Shown: positions 55,081 through 64,000 of the stretch, in pieces | Position numbering within the stretch: position 1 is the first letter of the stretch | Layout of the letters: each line of letters starts with the position of its first letter | Source: Miscanthus floridulus | Lineage: Eukaryota; Streptophyta; Magnoliopsida; Poales; Poaceae | Direction: 5' to 3' | NCBI RefSeq assembly: GCF_019320115.1 | Contig: NC_089586.1 | Coordinates: 3,062,804 to 3,126,803, forward strand | Length of the DNA stretch: 64,000 nucleotides | Position numbers and translations under genes: made by a program | Notes under the pieces: model-generated | What the model was told of the DNA's origin: nothing | The model's input: only the letters and a program-made list of their open reading frames with translations | Databases searched by the model: none

Positions 55081-55417
55081 AGTGCATGTTGTATTTTTTT
55101 TATTTGTTGTTCACTTGGTGATGGACTTGTGATATACTTGTGATGCACTTGTGGACTTTGATGGACTTATGATGGACTTGTGGATTTATTTGGATGGATT
55201 TGAGCACTTATTATTATATATGTGATATATATTGTGATGGATGTGATATGTGTGGATGGATGTGTGGATGGATGAGATATATATGCGATGGATGGGATAT
55301 ATATGTGATGAATGAGATATATATATGATGGATGAGATATATATGTGATATATGTTTGTATGAATTTATTTGTCATGATGGAATGTAAAAAAAAAATTAA
55401 AAATTGACGTTTTGGGT

Positions 55418-56012
55418 CACTTTGCCGAGTGTTGCACTCGGCAAAGGACCCCGTTGCCGAGTGCCATGGTCACAGCACTCGGCAAAGTTGAAAAAAATGG
55501 GCGCTCAGAAAACCATTTTTCCAGCTTTACCGAGTGCTATGACCATAGTACTCGGCAAATATTTTTTTTTAAAAAAAAAAATTCAAACTTTGCCGAGTGC
55601 CGGCCAGAGGGCACTCGGCAAAGAATTTTTTTAAAAAAAATTTAAACTTTGCCGAGCGTCGGCCAGGGGGTACTCGGCAAAGAATTTTTAGAAAAAAAAT
55701 AAAACATCTTTGCCAAGGGTCAGATAGAGGGCACTCGGCAAAGAATTTTTTTTAAAAAAAAATCTTTGTCGAGTGCCTGCAAGGTTGGCACTCGGCAAAG
55801 CGACCGTCAACAGGCTGGCGCAGTGACGGTCGCTTTTCTTTGCCGAGTGCCCCCGGGGCTCTCGGCAAAGCCTTTGCCGAGTGCCCGATAAAAGACACTC
55901 GGCAAAGAGGATTTTGTCGATCAATTTTTTGCCGTGTGTTCTTTGTCGAGTGCCGCACTCGAAAAAGGCTTTGCCGAATGCAATTTGGCCAAAGAACTTG
56001 AATCCAGTAGTG
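55418..56012. repeat. Right subterminal repeats of the CACTA element
   Basis: More than a dozen TTTGCCGAGTGC/GCACTCGGCAAAG units, alternating in orientation and separated by A- or T-runs, lead to the CCAGTAGTG terminus. Confidence 0.92.
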
Positions 56013-56090
56013 AGAGGACATTCTTTCGATATAAAATACACTCGGCAAAGTAGTTCTCTCCAGTAGTGTAGTTCTCTCCAGTAGTGAGGC
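56013..56090. repeat. Rearranged junction with extra CACTA ends
   Basis: The right flank (AGAGGACATTCTTTCGATAT) is followed by CACTCGGCAAAG and two consecutive copies of TAGTTCTCTCCAGTAGTG. These are CACTA terminal fragments lying outside the element proper. Confidence 0.75.
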
Positions 56091-56190
56091 CAAAGTAACT
56101 TGTACTTCCACCGCATATTAACAGAAGATACGATTTGGCTTTGCATTACAACACAGGAGAAAGAAGAGAGGACATTCTTTGGATATAAAC
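56091..56190. repeat. Uninterrupted copy of the CACTA insertion site
   Basis: The segment joins GGCCAAAGTAACTTGTAC..AGAAGAG directly to AGGACATTCTTTGGATATAAA, with a single AGA. It corresponds to 51287-51369 plus 56013-56034 without the transposon. Confidence 0.85.
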
Positions 56191-56330
56191 TGAAGATGCC
56201 ATTGCCATGTATCAGATCGTACGTCCTAGGGAATGTTGAACCGATGATGCCATTTAGATTATCCGGTTAAACCATCACGTATGATCCATGTAGAAGATAA
56301 CTTCGATGAACCTCCCGGCGGCGCAAATGA

Positions 56331-56765
56331 TTGCACCACCCCAGCGAAGCGACGTCCATGTCACGCGAAGCTGTCCGGCGTCTCGCACGGTTCACTGAGG
56401 AGGTGCAGCTCAAGCGAATGACGCCATTAATCGTCAGCCCACCAAGGCAGAAGGTAGCAACCACAAGGCAACCCCTGCTAAAAAGGAGCAGACGGATTGC
56501 CGCTCAGCCGTTGGCGCACATTCCGACCTCCAAGCAGGGCGAGGTGCTCCTCATGCAGAGGATGGGCTTTGCTCCACCGGCAGCTCCAATTTCATCCGTG
56601 TCCAAGCGAGCATATGACGACTTATTCGCTGGTAACTTAACGTCGAACGAAGTGGAAGCTCTGGACGAGCTGTTCCCGGCGACCAATGCTAGGACTGGTA
56701 GAAGACTCTTCTCGGATGACGAAGCAGGGTCTCACGACCAGCAGGGGAGACGCACAGCTCCATAG
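56331..56765 (+). CDS. Retroelement-like hypothetical protein, 144 aa, probably a remnant
   Basis: One open frame with MSREAVRRLARFTEEVQLKR near its N-terminus, a basic centre with RSRRIAAQPLAHIPTSKQGEVL and MQRMGFAPP, and an acidic end (AYDDLF, EALDELFPAT). Proteins with this basic block followed by a YxxLF and xALxxLFP pattern are common in grass genomes next to LINE-type reverse transcriptases, as far as I remember. No reverse transcriptase follows here, so this is most likely the tail of a truncated element rather than a host gene. No stop or frameshift lies inside. The first true start codon is uncertain because ATG codons at 56331 and 56355 are both in frame. Confidence 0.5.
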   Translation: MHHPSEATSMSREAVRRLARFTEEVQLKRMTPLIVSPPRQKVATTRQPLLKRSRRIAAQPLAHIPTSKQGEVLLMQRMGFAPPAAPISSVSKRAYDDLFAGNLTSNEVEALDELFPATNARTGRRLFSDDEAGSHDQQGRRTAP

Positions 56766-57306
56766 GTTACTGCGCTGCTCTTATTTTGGTTGTTCCCTTT
56801 TATGTAATATCGAAGTTCAAAACAGTCTGTTATGAAGGTCCAGTCACAACTGTATGACCTCCTAGGACGCTCTTTAAAAGTGTGTCGTGTGTATGGTTCA
56901 ACTATTTTCCTTAATTATAATGATACGTAAATCTTTTGTGTATTTGAGAAGAAAAAAAATATGACAGCGAGAGACCGTGACACAATCACTCGCTCAGTCT
57001 TAAACTACTGCATAAAAAATGGTCTACAAATTTTCATGATTTAGTTTAACTTTGAACTCTTAGGCGTGCTAGCTATGACGGCGTCCCCAGGCGTCTACAG
57101 ATCGTCTCCAGGGCGTTGGTGCAGGGTCATCACTCACCACCGAGCAACAGCAACACTGATCAACATTGGATCATAAAATATTCACTTGCACGGTTGCAGT
57201 TGCACTGACATCACTCACCACCGAGCAAACCAAGGCGATAGCAGATCCCATGCAAGGCCGAAAACTGATCCGCGATCAAAGAAAAGCGCACAATAAGCAA
57301 CAGCAC
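56766..57306. other. Intergenic stretch, no gene recognised
   Basis: AT-rich to about 57060, then mixed. No supported feature. Confidence 0.35.
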
Positions 57307-57530
57307 ACGGGTGCGTGACGGATGGCCTCGGCCTGAATCCGGTCCAGCGCCCCTGTGTGTCGCGGAGGAGGCGGAGGATTCGCGTGATGGGCTCATGGGC
57401 GGGAGATGTCTAGGACGTACGACGTACCTTCGAGTGCGTGAGGGATGGCCTCGGCCTGAATCTTGTCCAGCGCGCTTATCCATGGCGGCGGAGGCGAAGG
57501 ATGCGCGCGCGATGGGCGGGAGATGTCGCG
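57307..57530. repeat. Direct duplication of about 100 bp in a GC-rich patch
   Basis: GATGGCCTCGGCCTGAATC at about 57320 recurs at about 57446, followed in both by GTCCAGCGC, GCGGAGG and GATGGGCGGGAGATGTC-like sequence. The offset is near 126 bases with small indels. The patch up to 57830 has long frames in several registers, none with a recognisable domain. Confidence 0.75.
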
Positions 57531-57841
57531 CGGAATGGGCCGTCGCGGCGTAGGACGTCGAAGGCTCAAATCCTTGGTGCCGTCAACAACGCCGTCGTCG
57601 AGGTGAACGTCATCAACGCGCTCGGCGCCGTCAGGCCACTGCGTCCGAGGCGAATCCGAAGAAGCCGTGGCAGAGTCGCTGGCGTGGAGGGCGTGGAGGT
57701 CCGTCGCCGGCGTGGAGGTCCCTCGCGGGATCCTGCACGGCGGTGGGAGCGGACGTCTGTCCGTGGGATTCTTTTTTTTCCAGGATCGCAGCGTGCGTGG
57801 GATGGACGGCACGGGGTGAGAAGCATGACATCAAACATCAA

Positions 57842-57980
57842 GGCCCCGTTCGGCTTATGAAATTTGGCTGAATTAGCTAAAAAATACTGTTCTGGCTAAA
57901 TTATTGTGAGAGAAAAATACTGTTTCGGCTGAAAAAATAAACTGAATAGTACGGATTATAAGGTAAGCGGAACGGGGTCC
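57842..57980. mobile_element. Short MITE, 139 bp, GGCCCCGTTCGGCTTA ends
   Basis: Ends GGCCCCGTTCGGCTTA and TAAGGTAAGCGGAACGGGGTCC are inverted repeats. The interior has GTGAGAGAAAAATACTGTTTCG, shared with the neighbouring elements. The target duplication is not clear. Confidence 0.75.
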
Positions 57981-58085
57981 AAAGATCGGCCATTGGATGG
58001 GTTTTAATGTTACTAATATAATTTTGATTGGTTCATTATAGTAGACATGATAACGCAAAGGGAGAGTGACAGTGCCCGGTAATTC

Positions 58086-58222
58086 AGCCTGTTCGGTTGG
58101 CTGGTTCGTATCGTTGCTGGTTCGTGAAGAAGTACTGCCGGCTGATTTGTGTGAGAGAAAAATACTGTTTCGACTGAAAATTTACGATCGTTTACGACAA
58201 GCCACAGCCAAACGAACAAGCT
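58086..58222. mobile_element. Short MITE, same family, CCTGTTCGGTTGGCT ends
   Basis: Ends CCTGTTCGGTTGGCT and AGCCAAACGAACAAG are inverted repeats around the GTGAGAGAAAAATACTGTTTCG interior. Confidence 0.75.
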
Positions 58223-58397
58223 GATTAGCTGTGGACTGCAGTTTGGTGTCTGCAGCGTGCGAGAATAATCACTGTGCTTTTTTTGGTGCTTCGTGAAATA
58301 AACAGCAAGGTGTATTGTACACAAGCAATTGAAAGTTGATCAATTGAAAAGGATTGACCGAAAGAAACAGGCAGATCCAGTGTGTTTTTACAATCGA

Positions 58398-58511
58398 CCT
58401 GTTCGCTGGTTGGTTTCTGGATTAATTTGGGCTGGCTGATACTGGTTTGTTGTGAGAGAAAAACACTGTTAGCTGGCTGATTTGGGTTGGCTGAAACCAA
58501 CCAACGAACAG
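58398..58511. mobile_element. Short MITE, same family, CTGTTCGCTGGTTGGTTTC ends
   Basis: Ends CCTGTTCGCTGGTTGGTTTC and GAAACCAACCAACGAACAG are near-perfect inverted repeats. The interior has TTGTGAGAGAAAAACACTGTT. Confidence 0.8.
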
Positions 58512-58611
58512 ACTGAATTAAAGCGACGACATTGCCGTTTTGCTGAATGCTGATGACCTGACATCTCGGATCAGGGACAATGCGAGCGTGGGCTTAGAGA
58601 GGGGCGTGTTA

Positions 58612-58968
58612 GGCTATCCGCAGTCGTCGACATCTATTTTCATCTCTAAAAAGGAATATTCTATCTTAGTCATCGAGATTCTCTACTCTATACTTATTTC
58701 TCCCGCACCCGTGTTATCTCTATCCCATACTCTATACCAATTGCTCCATATTTTATTCCCCTCCCTCCCTCTTTCTCTCTCTCCACAACTCTCTCTCTCA
58801 TTGCTACAGTGCGCTACAGTGTTCTAGCGGGCTGCTCTCGCATGGGGTCTGTGGCAGTCTGTTGTGCAGCCGGTACGCTCCTGGGCCGTTTACAGGCGCG
58901 CGGTGCGCACCACGCGCACGCTACCGGTAGCGTACCGGTAGCTTTAGCGCTGCCCGGTGCGGACAGCC
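58612..58968. mobile_element. MITE with GGCTATCCGCA ends, first of a tandem pair
   Basis: It starts GGCTATCCGCAGTCGTC and ends GGTGCGGACAGCC. The interior has TCTCTAAAAAGGAATATTCTA, a CT-rich run and CTACAGTG blocks. A second copy follows after one base. Confidence 0.75.
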
Positions 58969-58969
58969 T

Positions 58970-59328
58970 GGCTATCCGCACTCGTCCACCTATATTTTCA
59001 TCTCTAAAAAGGAATATTCTAACCTACTCATCGAGATTCTCTACTCTATACCCATTTCTCCCACACCCGTGTTATCTCTATCCCATACTCTATACCCACT
59101 ATTCTATATTTTATTCCTCTCCTTCTCTCTTTCTCTCTCCCATCAACTCTCTCTCTCTCAGCTACAGTGTGGTACAGTGTTTATCGTGGCCTCTCACGTG
59201 TTTATCGGTTTCCTGTGCAGCCGATACCGTACGGGGGGCTTTGCAGGTGAGCGGTGCAGGAGCGCGGCACGCTATCGCTGGCGTACCGCCCCTTTGCAGG
59301 TTTGTCTGGACGGCAGCCACGGATAGGC
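58970..59328. mobile_element. MITE with GGCTATCCGCA ends, second of a tandem pair
   Basis: It starts GGCTATCCGCACTCGTCC and ends near GCCACGGATAGGC. Its left half is almost identical to the first copy (CTCTACTCTATACCCATTTC, GTGTTATCTCTATCCCATAC); the right half is more diverged. Confidence 0.7.
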
Positions 59329-59863
59329 TTGCATGCTACAGCTGCGCGTGTTTGTTAGCCTGGACACATTATGGGACTGGATGGCACTGACTTTAAAGCG
59401 GCCTGGAGCCTGGCTACACAGAAACGAAAGGAAGGGTCGTTTCTGGCGGCCACAGCTGCCTCGGTCTCTAAGGCTGCTACAGTGCGGTGTAGGTGGCCGG
59501 TGGGAGAGGCTGAGATGTGGGCCACACGATATTTTCAGGCAAACAAACAACATCTCTATAAAACCAGACCCAACAGATACAAGTACACCAAACAAAAGAA
59601 GTTCCACCATTCCAACCTCACTGAGAATACCCGGGCTCTACTTATACGTCCAAGTCAGTTTAGTCCATGCTTTCAAACAGGCCCTAGAGGATCCACTGGG
59701 AGGCCTGGAGCCCAGCGCATGAAAAAAAAACTGCTCGTGGCCTCGTGGGGATCGCAGGGGCAGATGACGACGGACGGACCAATAGCAAGGCATGAAATGA
59801 AGGTGAATTTCCTTTTGTTAAACAAAGTCCATGCACTCTACGACTACCACCACGCCGATACGG

Positions 59864-59871
59864 CATAAATA
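59864..59871 (+). promoter_or_regulatory. TATA-like box of the PUF-like gene
   Basis: CATAAATA lies 60 bases upstream of the chosen ATG. A stronger CTATAAAACC at about 59552 lies further upstream and could be an alternative promoter. Confidence 0.4.
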
Positions 59872-59923
59872 CGCTCGATATGCATGGAAGAAGCGCCGGG
59901 CTTCCCCCCTGTCTATCTCCAAC

Positions 59924-61176
59924 ATGGCAGATGGAAATCGATCTGCCAAAGGGAAATCCGTCGTCTTCGACTACGAGATCGGCAGCACCAGCGGGCACAA
60001 GGGATGCCAAAGCCATGGAGACTTCAGCAGCTACGGCGGTAGCCGCGCCGCCGTTGATAGGCATGATCATGAAGGTGGCTACAGCGCCCACTTACCAACG
60101 ACGAACTTTGACGATAACGGCGTCAGCGCATCATCCTTGTCTTTGCCTTTGACGGTAGCGCCCACTTACCAGTACGTAGATCCGGCGGCCTACTACGGGC
60201 CAATAACCGGCCACGGCGGTGCTAGTACAGCATCCTTCGTCCCTTTACCTTTCAGTGGCGCCGCCGGTATCCCTGGCCCTCATCAACATGTACGCACCGC
60301 CGGTAACCAGCTGTTCACCGGCATCGGCAGCAGCACCCAGCATCACTATGAGCTCTATCATAGTGGCAACGCCAACGTCAGCGGCGCGGCGGCGGCGGCG
60401 CAACCTTCCCCTCGTCGCACATAGGTGATGGCGCCATGCACTACGCGCCCCATCATGCGCATGCGCCCAACAGCGGGCGGCCTCGGCCACGCTCGCCGCT
60501 CCCGTGGTCCATGGAGCAAATCGACAGCTTCATCGGCAACTCGCTACGATCTCTCAGCATCCGCGACCGCGGCGGCCGCCGGCTGTGTGAGTTTGTGAAT
60601 AACCTGCAAGAGCCACCGCAAGATCTGGTGGTCGGCGCTGACGGACAGAATAATCCTGCGGCCTCCCTCGGCCGTGGCCGCCTCTTGAACAACGCCGACG
60701 ACCAGTACGTGGGCAGAAGGCTGGAGGACGTGAGGGGTGCCATGAGCAGCGTCGCCAGGAACACCCCCGGATGCCGGTTCCTGTTCCGGATGGTGGCCGA
60801 GGGCGAAACAGGTGCTTGGCGAGGTCGCCGGCGATGTCGTCAGGCTCATGGTCCACGCCGACGGCCACGCGCTCGTCGAGGCATTGGTACAGCACTTGAC
60901 TGACGAGCATATGGCGCGCGTGCTCGAGATCCTCGACGCCGCGTCCCCGGCTCAGATCGTCGCGGTTGCCAGAAACCATCAAGGGTAAGAATACATACAG
61001 TACCCACAATTATTACTGATCGCCGCTCTAATTTCTTTGCGTTTATGTATATGTGTTCTGTTCGATCAATTGACAGGTCCAACATCCTTCAGACGCTGAT
61101 CGGCAGAATAATTCCGGGAAAACATGTTCGCCAGGAATATTTATCGCAAACTTTGCACCACGAGAAGGATATATAG
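59924..61176 (+). pseudogene. Pumilio/PUF-like gene, truncated and frameshifted, one intron
   Basis: PUF proteins bind 3' UTRs through eight helical repeats. The ATG at 59924 (AACATGGCAG) opens MADGNRSAKGKSVVFDYEIG and a low-complexity N-terminal region. A frame change in the GCG-rich run near 60380-60400 leads to PSSHIGDGAMHYAPHHAH, MEQIDSFIGNSLRSLSIRD and the start of the PUF region (DDQYVGRRLEDVRGAMSSVA, NTPGCRFLFRMVAEG). A second one- or two-base change near 60805 leads to QVLGEVAGDVVRLMVHADGHALVEALVQHLTDEHMARVLEIL, which fits PUF repeat spacing. Exon 1 ends at 60984 (GG followed by GTAAGA); exon 2 runs 61077-61176 (SNILQTLIGRIIPG, stop TAG). Only about two repeats remain of the usual eight. 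Either a decayed duplicate or sequencing errors in a short functional gene. Confidence 0.7.
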
Positions 61177-61955
61177 GCCATTCAGAGCTACACAGTGAGT
61201 GTTGTGCACACTGTTTTGTTGCGTATTGAAAATGTCGCTTAGGAGATAAATTTTTTATGTTGGGTCTTGTTGGAACGCGTGGAATAACGTATTAATGTTG
61301 TGGCAGTTGTGTGTTGAACCAAGGTGGTTGTGGTCATTGATCAGGGAGGCTCTGCGTCGATGCTAGTTTGTGTTTGATTGCTTTCGTCGTGTGTCCGTTG
61401 TTGACTGTTGTCAATGTCCAAAGTAAGCCTGATCATGCATGTAAGGAGGATCAGTTGTTCGGAGTTCTTATTATATTGATTCAACTTTGAATGGCGCGTA
61501 CAATTACTGCTATACATATACACTGTACTACAACAAAGCTTTCCAGAGGCGGCAAAACGGAATAACGGGTTTTACACAGAGGTGGTAGTGCAACCTGACT
61601 TTCTAGTGTAACATCTCAATTGATACCATTTATTGCCATAGGCAACAAGACACCACTGCCCATGAAATTATTTTTTCAAGAGACGGGTGTCTTACCAATG
61701 CCCGCCTCTAAATGCCTCTACATGAGAACTCGCAGCCAACGGAAGTCTAAGAAAAAAATAGACTCACATGGAACATGTCCAGCGGACTCTGAAATTTCCA
61801 AGGAAGATGATGTTGTAGGCCACATGGAGGCATCAAGCATGCATGCATGCCCGTGTGATGGTGACCCACCCTGGCCTCGTAGGCATGGTGGCAACTGGTG
61901 AGCACGGTGTCATTGGTTACTCGCGTGTGCCCCTCTCGTGCTCCGCCACCACTTC
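61177..61955. other. Intergenic stretch with weak repeat traces
   Basis: Near 61520-61600 ACTACAACAAAGC is followed by AGAGGCGG-like and AGAGGTGG-like motifs, which could be a degraded CACTA-type end. No gene is supported. Confidence 0.3.
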
Positions 61956-62193
61956 GGACCTGTTTGGCAGGGCTCCAACGGGCTCCGGCTCCTGCCCCTG
62001 TTCACCTGTCGGCCCCCGACAGATGGCTACTGTTCACTGGAGACGTTTTTCTCTCTCCTCATTTCCTCTCTCACAGACACCGCCGGAGCCGGAGAAGCTC
62101 GTTTTTCGGGCTCCGCGGCTCCGGCTCCCCTGGCACCTATCGGACCATGGGCGGCCGACAGGTGCGGAAGCCGGAGCCCGGCCAAAGAGGTCC
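61956..62193. mobile_element. MITE with GGACCTGTTTGGC ends, 238 bp
   Basis: Ends GGACCTGTTTGGCAGGGCTCC-like and GGAGCCCGGCCAAAGAGGTCC-like form a long inverted repeat. The interior has CTGTTCAC and CTCCGGCTCC blocks. No clear target duplication. Confidence 0.75.
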
Positions 62194-62858
62194 TTTATCC
62201 CACGTCGGCCCGCCATTTCATGGCCGGGCCCATGCAGGGTTTGGTCTACCGGTAACAACAAAATACAAAAGGCGACTAGTAGGAGCGAAAATAGCAACAA
62301 CAAAAAAACACTAAAATGGCCAGAGTTTGTGAAACTTTATGATATGATTTTTTATTAAAATTTGGAAATCTGAACAAATCAGATCTGAATGGGAAGTAAA
62401 ATTACTAGTATGCACATTTATCGGAGGTCACTAGTAGGACCCAATATTCCGAACCCTTGCCCAGAATCCTACGAGTGGCATGGTTTGAGGGAGGGCTCCG
62501 ATGAGCAGTAAAAGTAGCGGACATTGCTGGACGGAAAGTAGACAGGTGGGCGGCGTATAAGAGAGGAAAGAGGGGAAGAAGAGAGGTGCATGTGAGGCTG
62601 CCCGTGGGAGCCCATTTGTGACAATTGGGGACCATACAACTCTAGATAATGTTGGTAAATTATCCTTGATCCTATTTTTACTCAATCACCTCGACGAGAC
62701 GACCAGAGAAAATATGGATGGTTTCATCTCATTCGATCAAACACTCGTTGAGATGGTCTCATCTTAAAAATAAGGGTTGGAACTATCTTGTCTCACCTCG
62801 TCTTGGACCAAACACGCTAAAAGACTCGTGTGGTCCCACATCTCCTTTAAGAAACCAA
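62194..62858. other. Intergenic stretch, no gene recognised
   Basis: Short frames only. GAGATGGTCTCATC near 62740 hints at another degraded MITE. Confidence 0.3.
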
Positions 62859-62980
62859 GGTCCCGTTCGCTTGTCTTGAAAATGGCTTATTCGGCTTCTT
62901 TTTTTAGCCGGAACAGTATTTTCCTCTCACAACAATTCAGCAGGAACAGTGTTTTTCAGCCAGTTTCAGCCAAGTTTTAG
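62859..62980. mobile_element. MITE fragment related to those at 57842-58511
   Basis: It opens GGTCCCGTTCGCTTGTCTTG and contains GCCGGAACAGTATTTTCCTC and CACAACAATTCAGC. The expected right terminal repeat is missing. Confidence 0.55.
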
Positions 62981-63571
62981 ACTAGCCAAGATACCCTTTT
63001 TTTAGAGAGCAATTTTTAGATGTTTTGAGGAAGAAATCAAGAGGTTGAGTAACAATGTCATGATTGACCGGTGGTGTTGGGAGGGGGTACGTACGACACT
63101 ATGAGTCTATGACTTTCCCAGCCGTCCTCAGATCCTTTTTACATGAATGTTTCCAGCAATAGTCTTATCTGTTTAGGTGTACTCATGAGTGTATGTGTTG
63201 GTGTGCGGTTGATTCTATCTACATTAGCAAGCTACCTCATCTACTAACATACATTTTGTTATCGATATCGGTACGTCGCACCATTCATTAATATTTATTT
63301 TTGATATAGTTTATATTTTGTGTAAATAATATAAGTAGTCTAATTTTATTCCAAATCATCCAAGTTCACCGCAACAACGCGTGGAGTATCCTTCTAATGT
63401 TTTAAAATAGCTAGTGGATAGCTACACTATTGCAAGAAATGATCCTTAACTTGCTCTTTTTTGTAGTTATTGTTTTCTTCGTTTATCTTTTTCTTTGTGC
63501 TGTTTCCATTTTGTTTCGGTTTGTGCTATTGACTTTACTTTTGCTTATTTTTTATTCTTATAGTATCATTA
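62981..63571. other. AT-rich stretch, nothing recognised
   Basis: No supported coding or repeat structure. It forms the left flank of the retrotransposon at 63572 (CATTA would be its 5-bp target copy). Confidence 0.4.
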
Positions 63572-63922
63572 TGTTACGCCTGCATCTTCTACTGTGGTAT
63601 ATCTAGCACCAGAAGCTGAAGAGGAACAAAGGCCGCTGCGGGAGAATGGGCCGCAGCTACGAAGGTCTAGTCGGCCCAGAATTCCTAACCGGCGTGTCTC
63701 GGGCGGTGAATGGGCCAAGGCGTGACTTCGGCGTCTTATATACGGATAGGTGTGAGTCGAGAGGGGCTATGAAAGATAATTGTAATCACTTGCATCCTCC
63801 TGCAAACTTCCTCTGACTTTCGGCCCCGTGCTCTGCTATCCTTCCTCTGCTCCGTTCCTGCTTCCGCCTGAAACTCTATAATACACCACTCGAAATACCA
63901 GGATTCATCTGAGATCGTAACA
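63572..63922 (+). mobile_element. 5' LTR of an LTR retrotransposon continuing past the window (351 bp)
   Basis: It starts TGTTACG and ends CGTAACA, perfect 7-bp inverted ends. It contains a TATA-like CTTATATACGG near 63736. A tRNA-Met-type primer-binding site follows. The short LTR and this primer fit a copia-type element, but no protein is visible before the window ends. Confidence 0.85.
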
Positions 63923-63925
63923 AAT

Positions 63926-63940
63926 TGGTATTCAGAGCCA
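63926..63940 (+). other. Primer-binding site complementary to initiator tRNA-Met
   Basis: TGGTATTCAGAGCCA lies three bases after the LTR. The usual plant site is TGGTATCAGAGC, so there is one extra T. Confidence 0.8.
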
Positions 63941-64000
63941 CGAAACCACCATCTCATCGCCTGCTCGCTGTCCAGCGTAGAGATCATTGCCGGTGTTCCA

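Larger units (their letters stand above)
51370..56012 (+). mobile_element. CACTA (En/Spm) transposon, non-autonomous and decayed
   Basis: The left end is CACAGGGCC (degenerate CACTA) at 51370 and the right end CCAGTAGTG at 56012. The 3-bp direct repeats AGA lie at 51367-51369 and 56013-56015, as expected for CACTA elements. Both ends carry many TTTGCCGAGTGC/GCACTCGGCAAAG subterminal repeats. The interior has a GC-rich first exon (about 52200-52610), a microsatellite intron, a transposase remnant and the end of a second ORF. A TTGTAGTG sequence at about 51838 looks like another CACTA end, so the left arm may be composite. The catalytic core is missing. Confidence 0.88.

Noticed and set aside
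51380..56010. Regularly spaced TTTGCCGAGTGC units that look like a CRISPR array
   Set aside because: They alternate in orientation, have A/T-run spacers of variable length and flank a transposase remnant. They are CACTA subterminal repeats.
57393..57841. Minus-strand frame with KIQAEAIPHALEG, recalling a DEAD-box helicase Q motif
   Set aside because: No other helicase motif is present and the sequence is part of a GC-rich local duplication; chance resemblance is more likely.
61520..61600. Possible CACTA end with AGAGGCGG-type repeats
   Set aside because: Only degraded motifs and no partner end; kept only as a weak remark.
1..64000. tRNA or rRNA genes
   Set aside because: No cloverleaf-like or rRNA-like segment was recognised; the only tRNA-related sequence is the primer-binding site at 63926.

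Overview
The window reads as plant nuclear DNA, most likely from a grass. It holds dense nested LTR retrotransposons of the Tekay/Del and Tat types, a CACTA element whose ends carry the cereal-type TTTGCCGAGTGC subterminal repeat, Tourist and Stowaway MITEs, CesA exons of the grass CESA1 type and an intronless EIN3-like gene. An Andropogoneae grass (sorghum, sugarcane, Miscanthus or maize relatives) fits best, but the species cannot be fixed from the sequence alone. There is no sign of a bacterial or viral genome.

Positions 1-37965 are a nested retrotransposon block. The oldest layer is a minus-strand Tat-lineage Ty3/gypsy array. It has an LTR at 36966-37965, an internally deleted internal region, a second LTR at 22215-23308, and a second internal region that runs left to 11725. 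Younger elements split this array. A Tekay-like element (family B; pol remnant 5700-7613, 3' LTR 7703-11724) is itself split by another Tekay-like element (family A; pol end 2-1060, 3' LTR 1083-5699). Three solo LTRs (13660-16785, 18783-21805, and 29453-34008 inside a 27962-34514 element) carry recognisable 5-bp target duplications. No intact retrotransposon protein survives.

Positions 37966-43872 are a small genic island. It has one intact-looking gene, an intronless ETHYLENE INSENSITIVE3-like transcription factor (39603-40964, minus) with TATA box and poly(A) signal. Next to it are a Stowaway fragment, an orphan first exon with plastid-transit-like composition (42288-42490), and a Tourist MITE with TTA target duplications.

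Positions 43873-51100 hold a Tat-type LTR-like repeat with tandem arrays. They also hold a broken, intron-containing cellulose synthase fragment (47087 to about 48110, minus) that lies behind a GC-rich candidate first exon (49079-49563).

Positions 51370-56012 are a CACTA element with AGA target duplications. Inside are a degenerate TNP2-type transposase, a GTA microsatellite and a striking inverted repeat of about 100-bp arms (53271-53478). An uninterrupted copy of the insertion site lies immediately to its right.

Positions 56100-64000 hold a retroelement-like ORF (56331-56765), a run of short MITEs, a tandem pair of roughly 357-bp MITEs, a truncated and frameshifted Pumilio/PUF-like gene (59924-61176), and the 5' LTR and primer-binding site of a retrotransposon that continues past the window (63572 onward).
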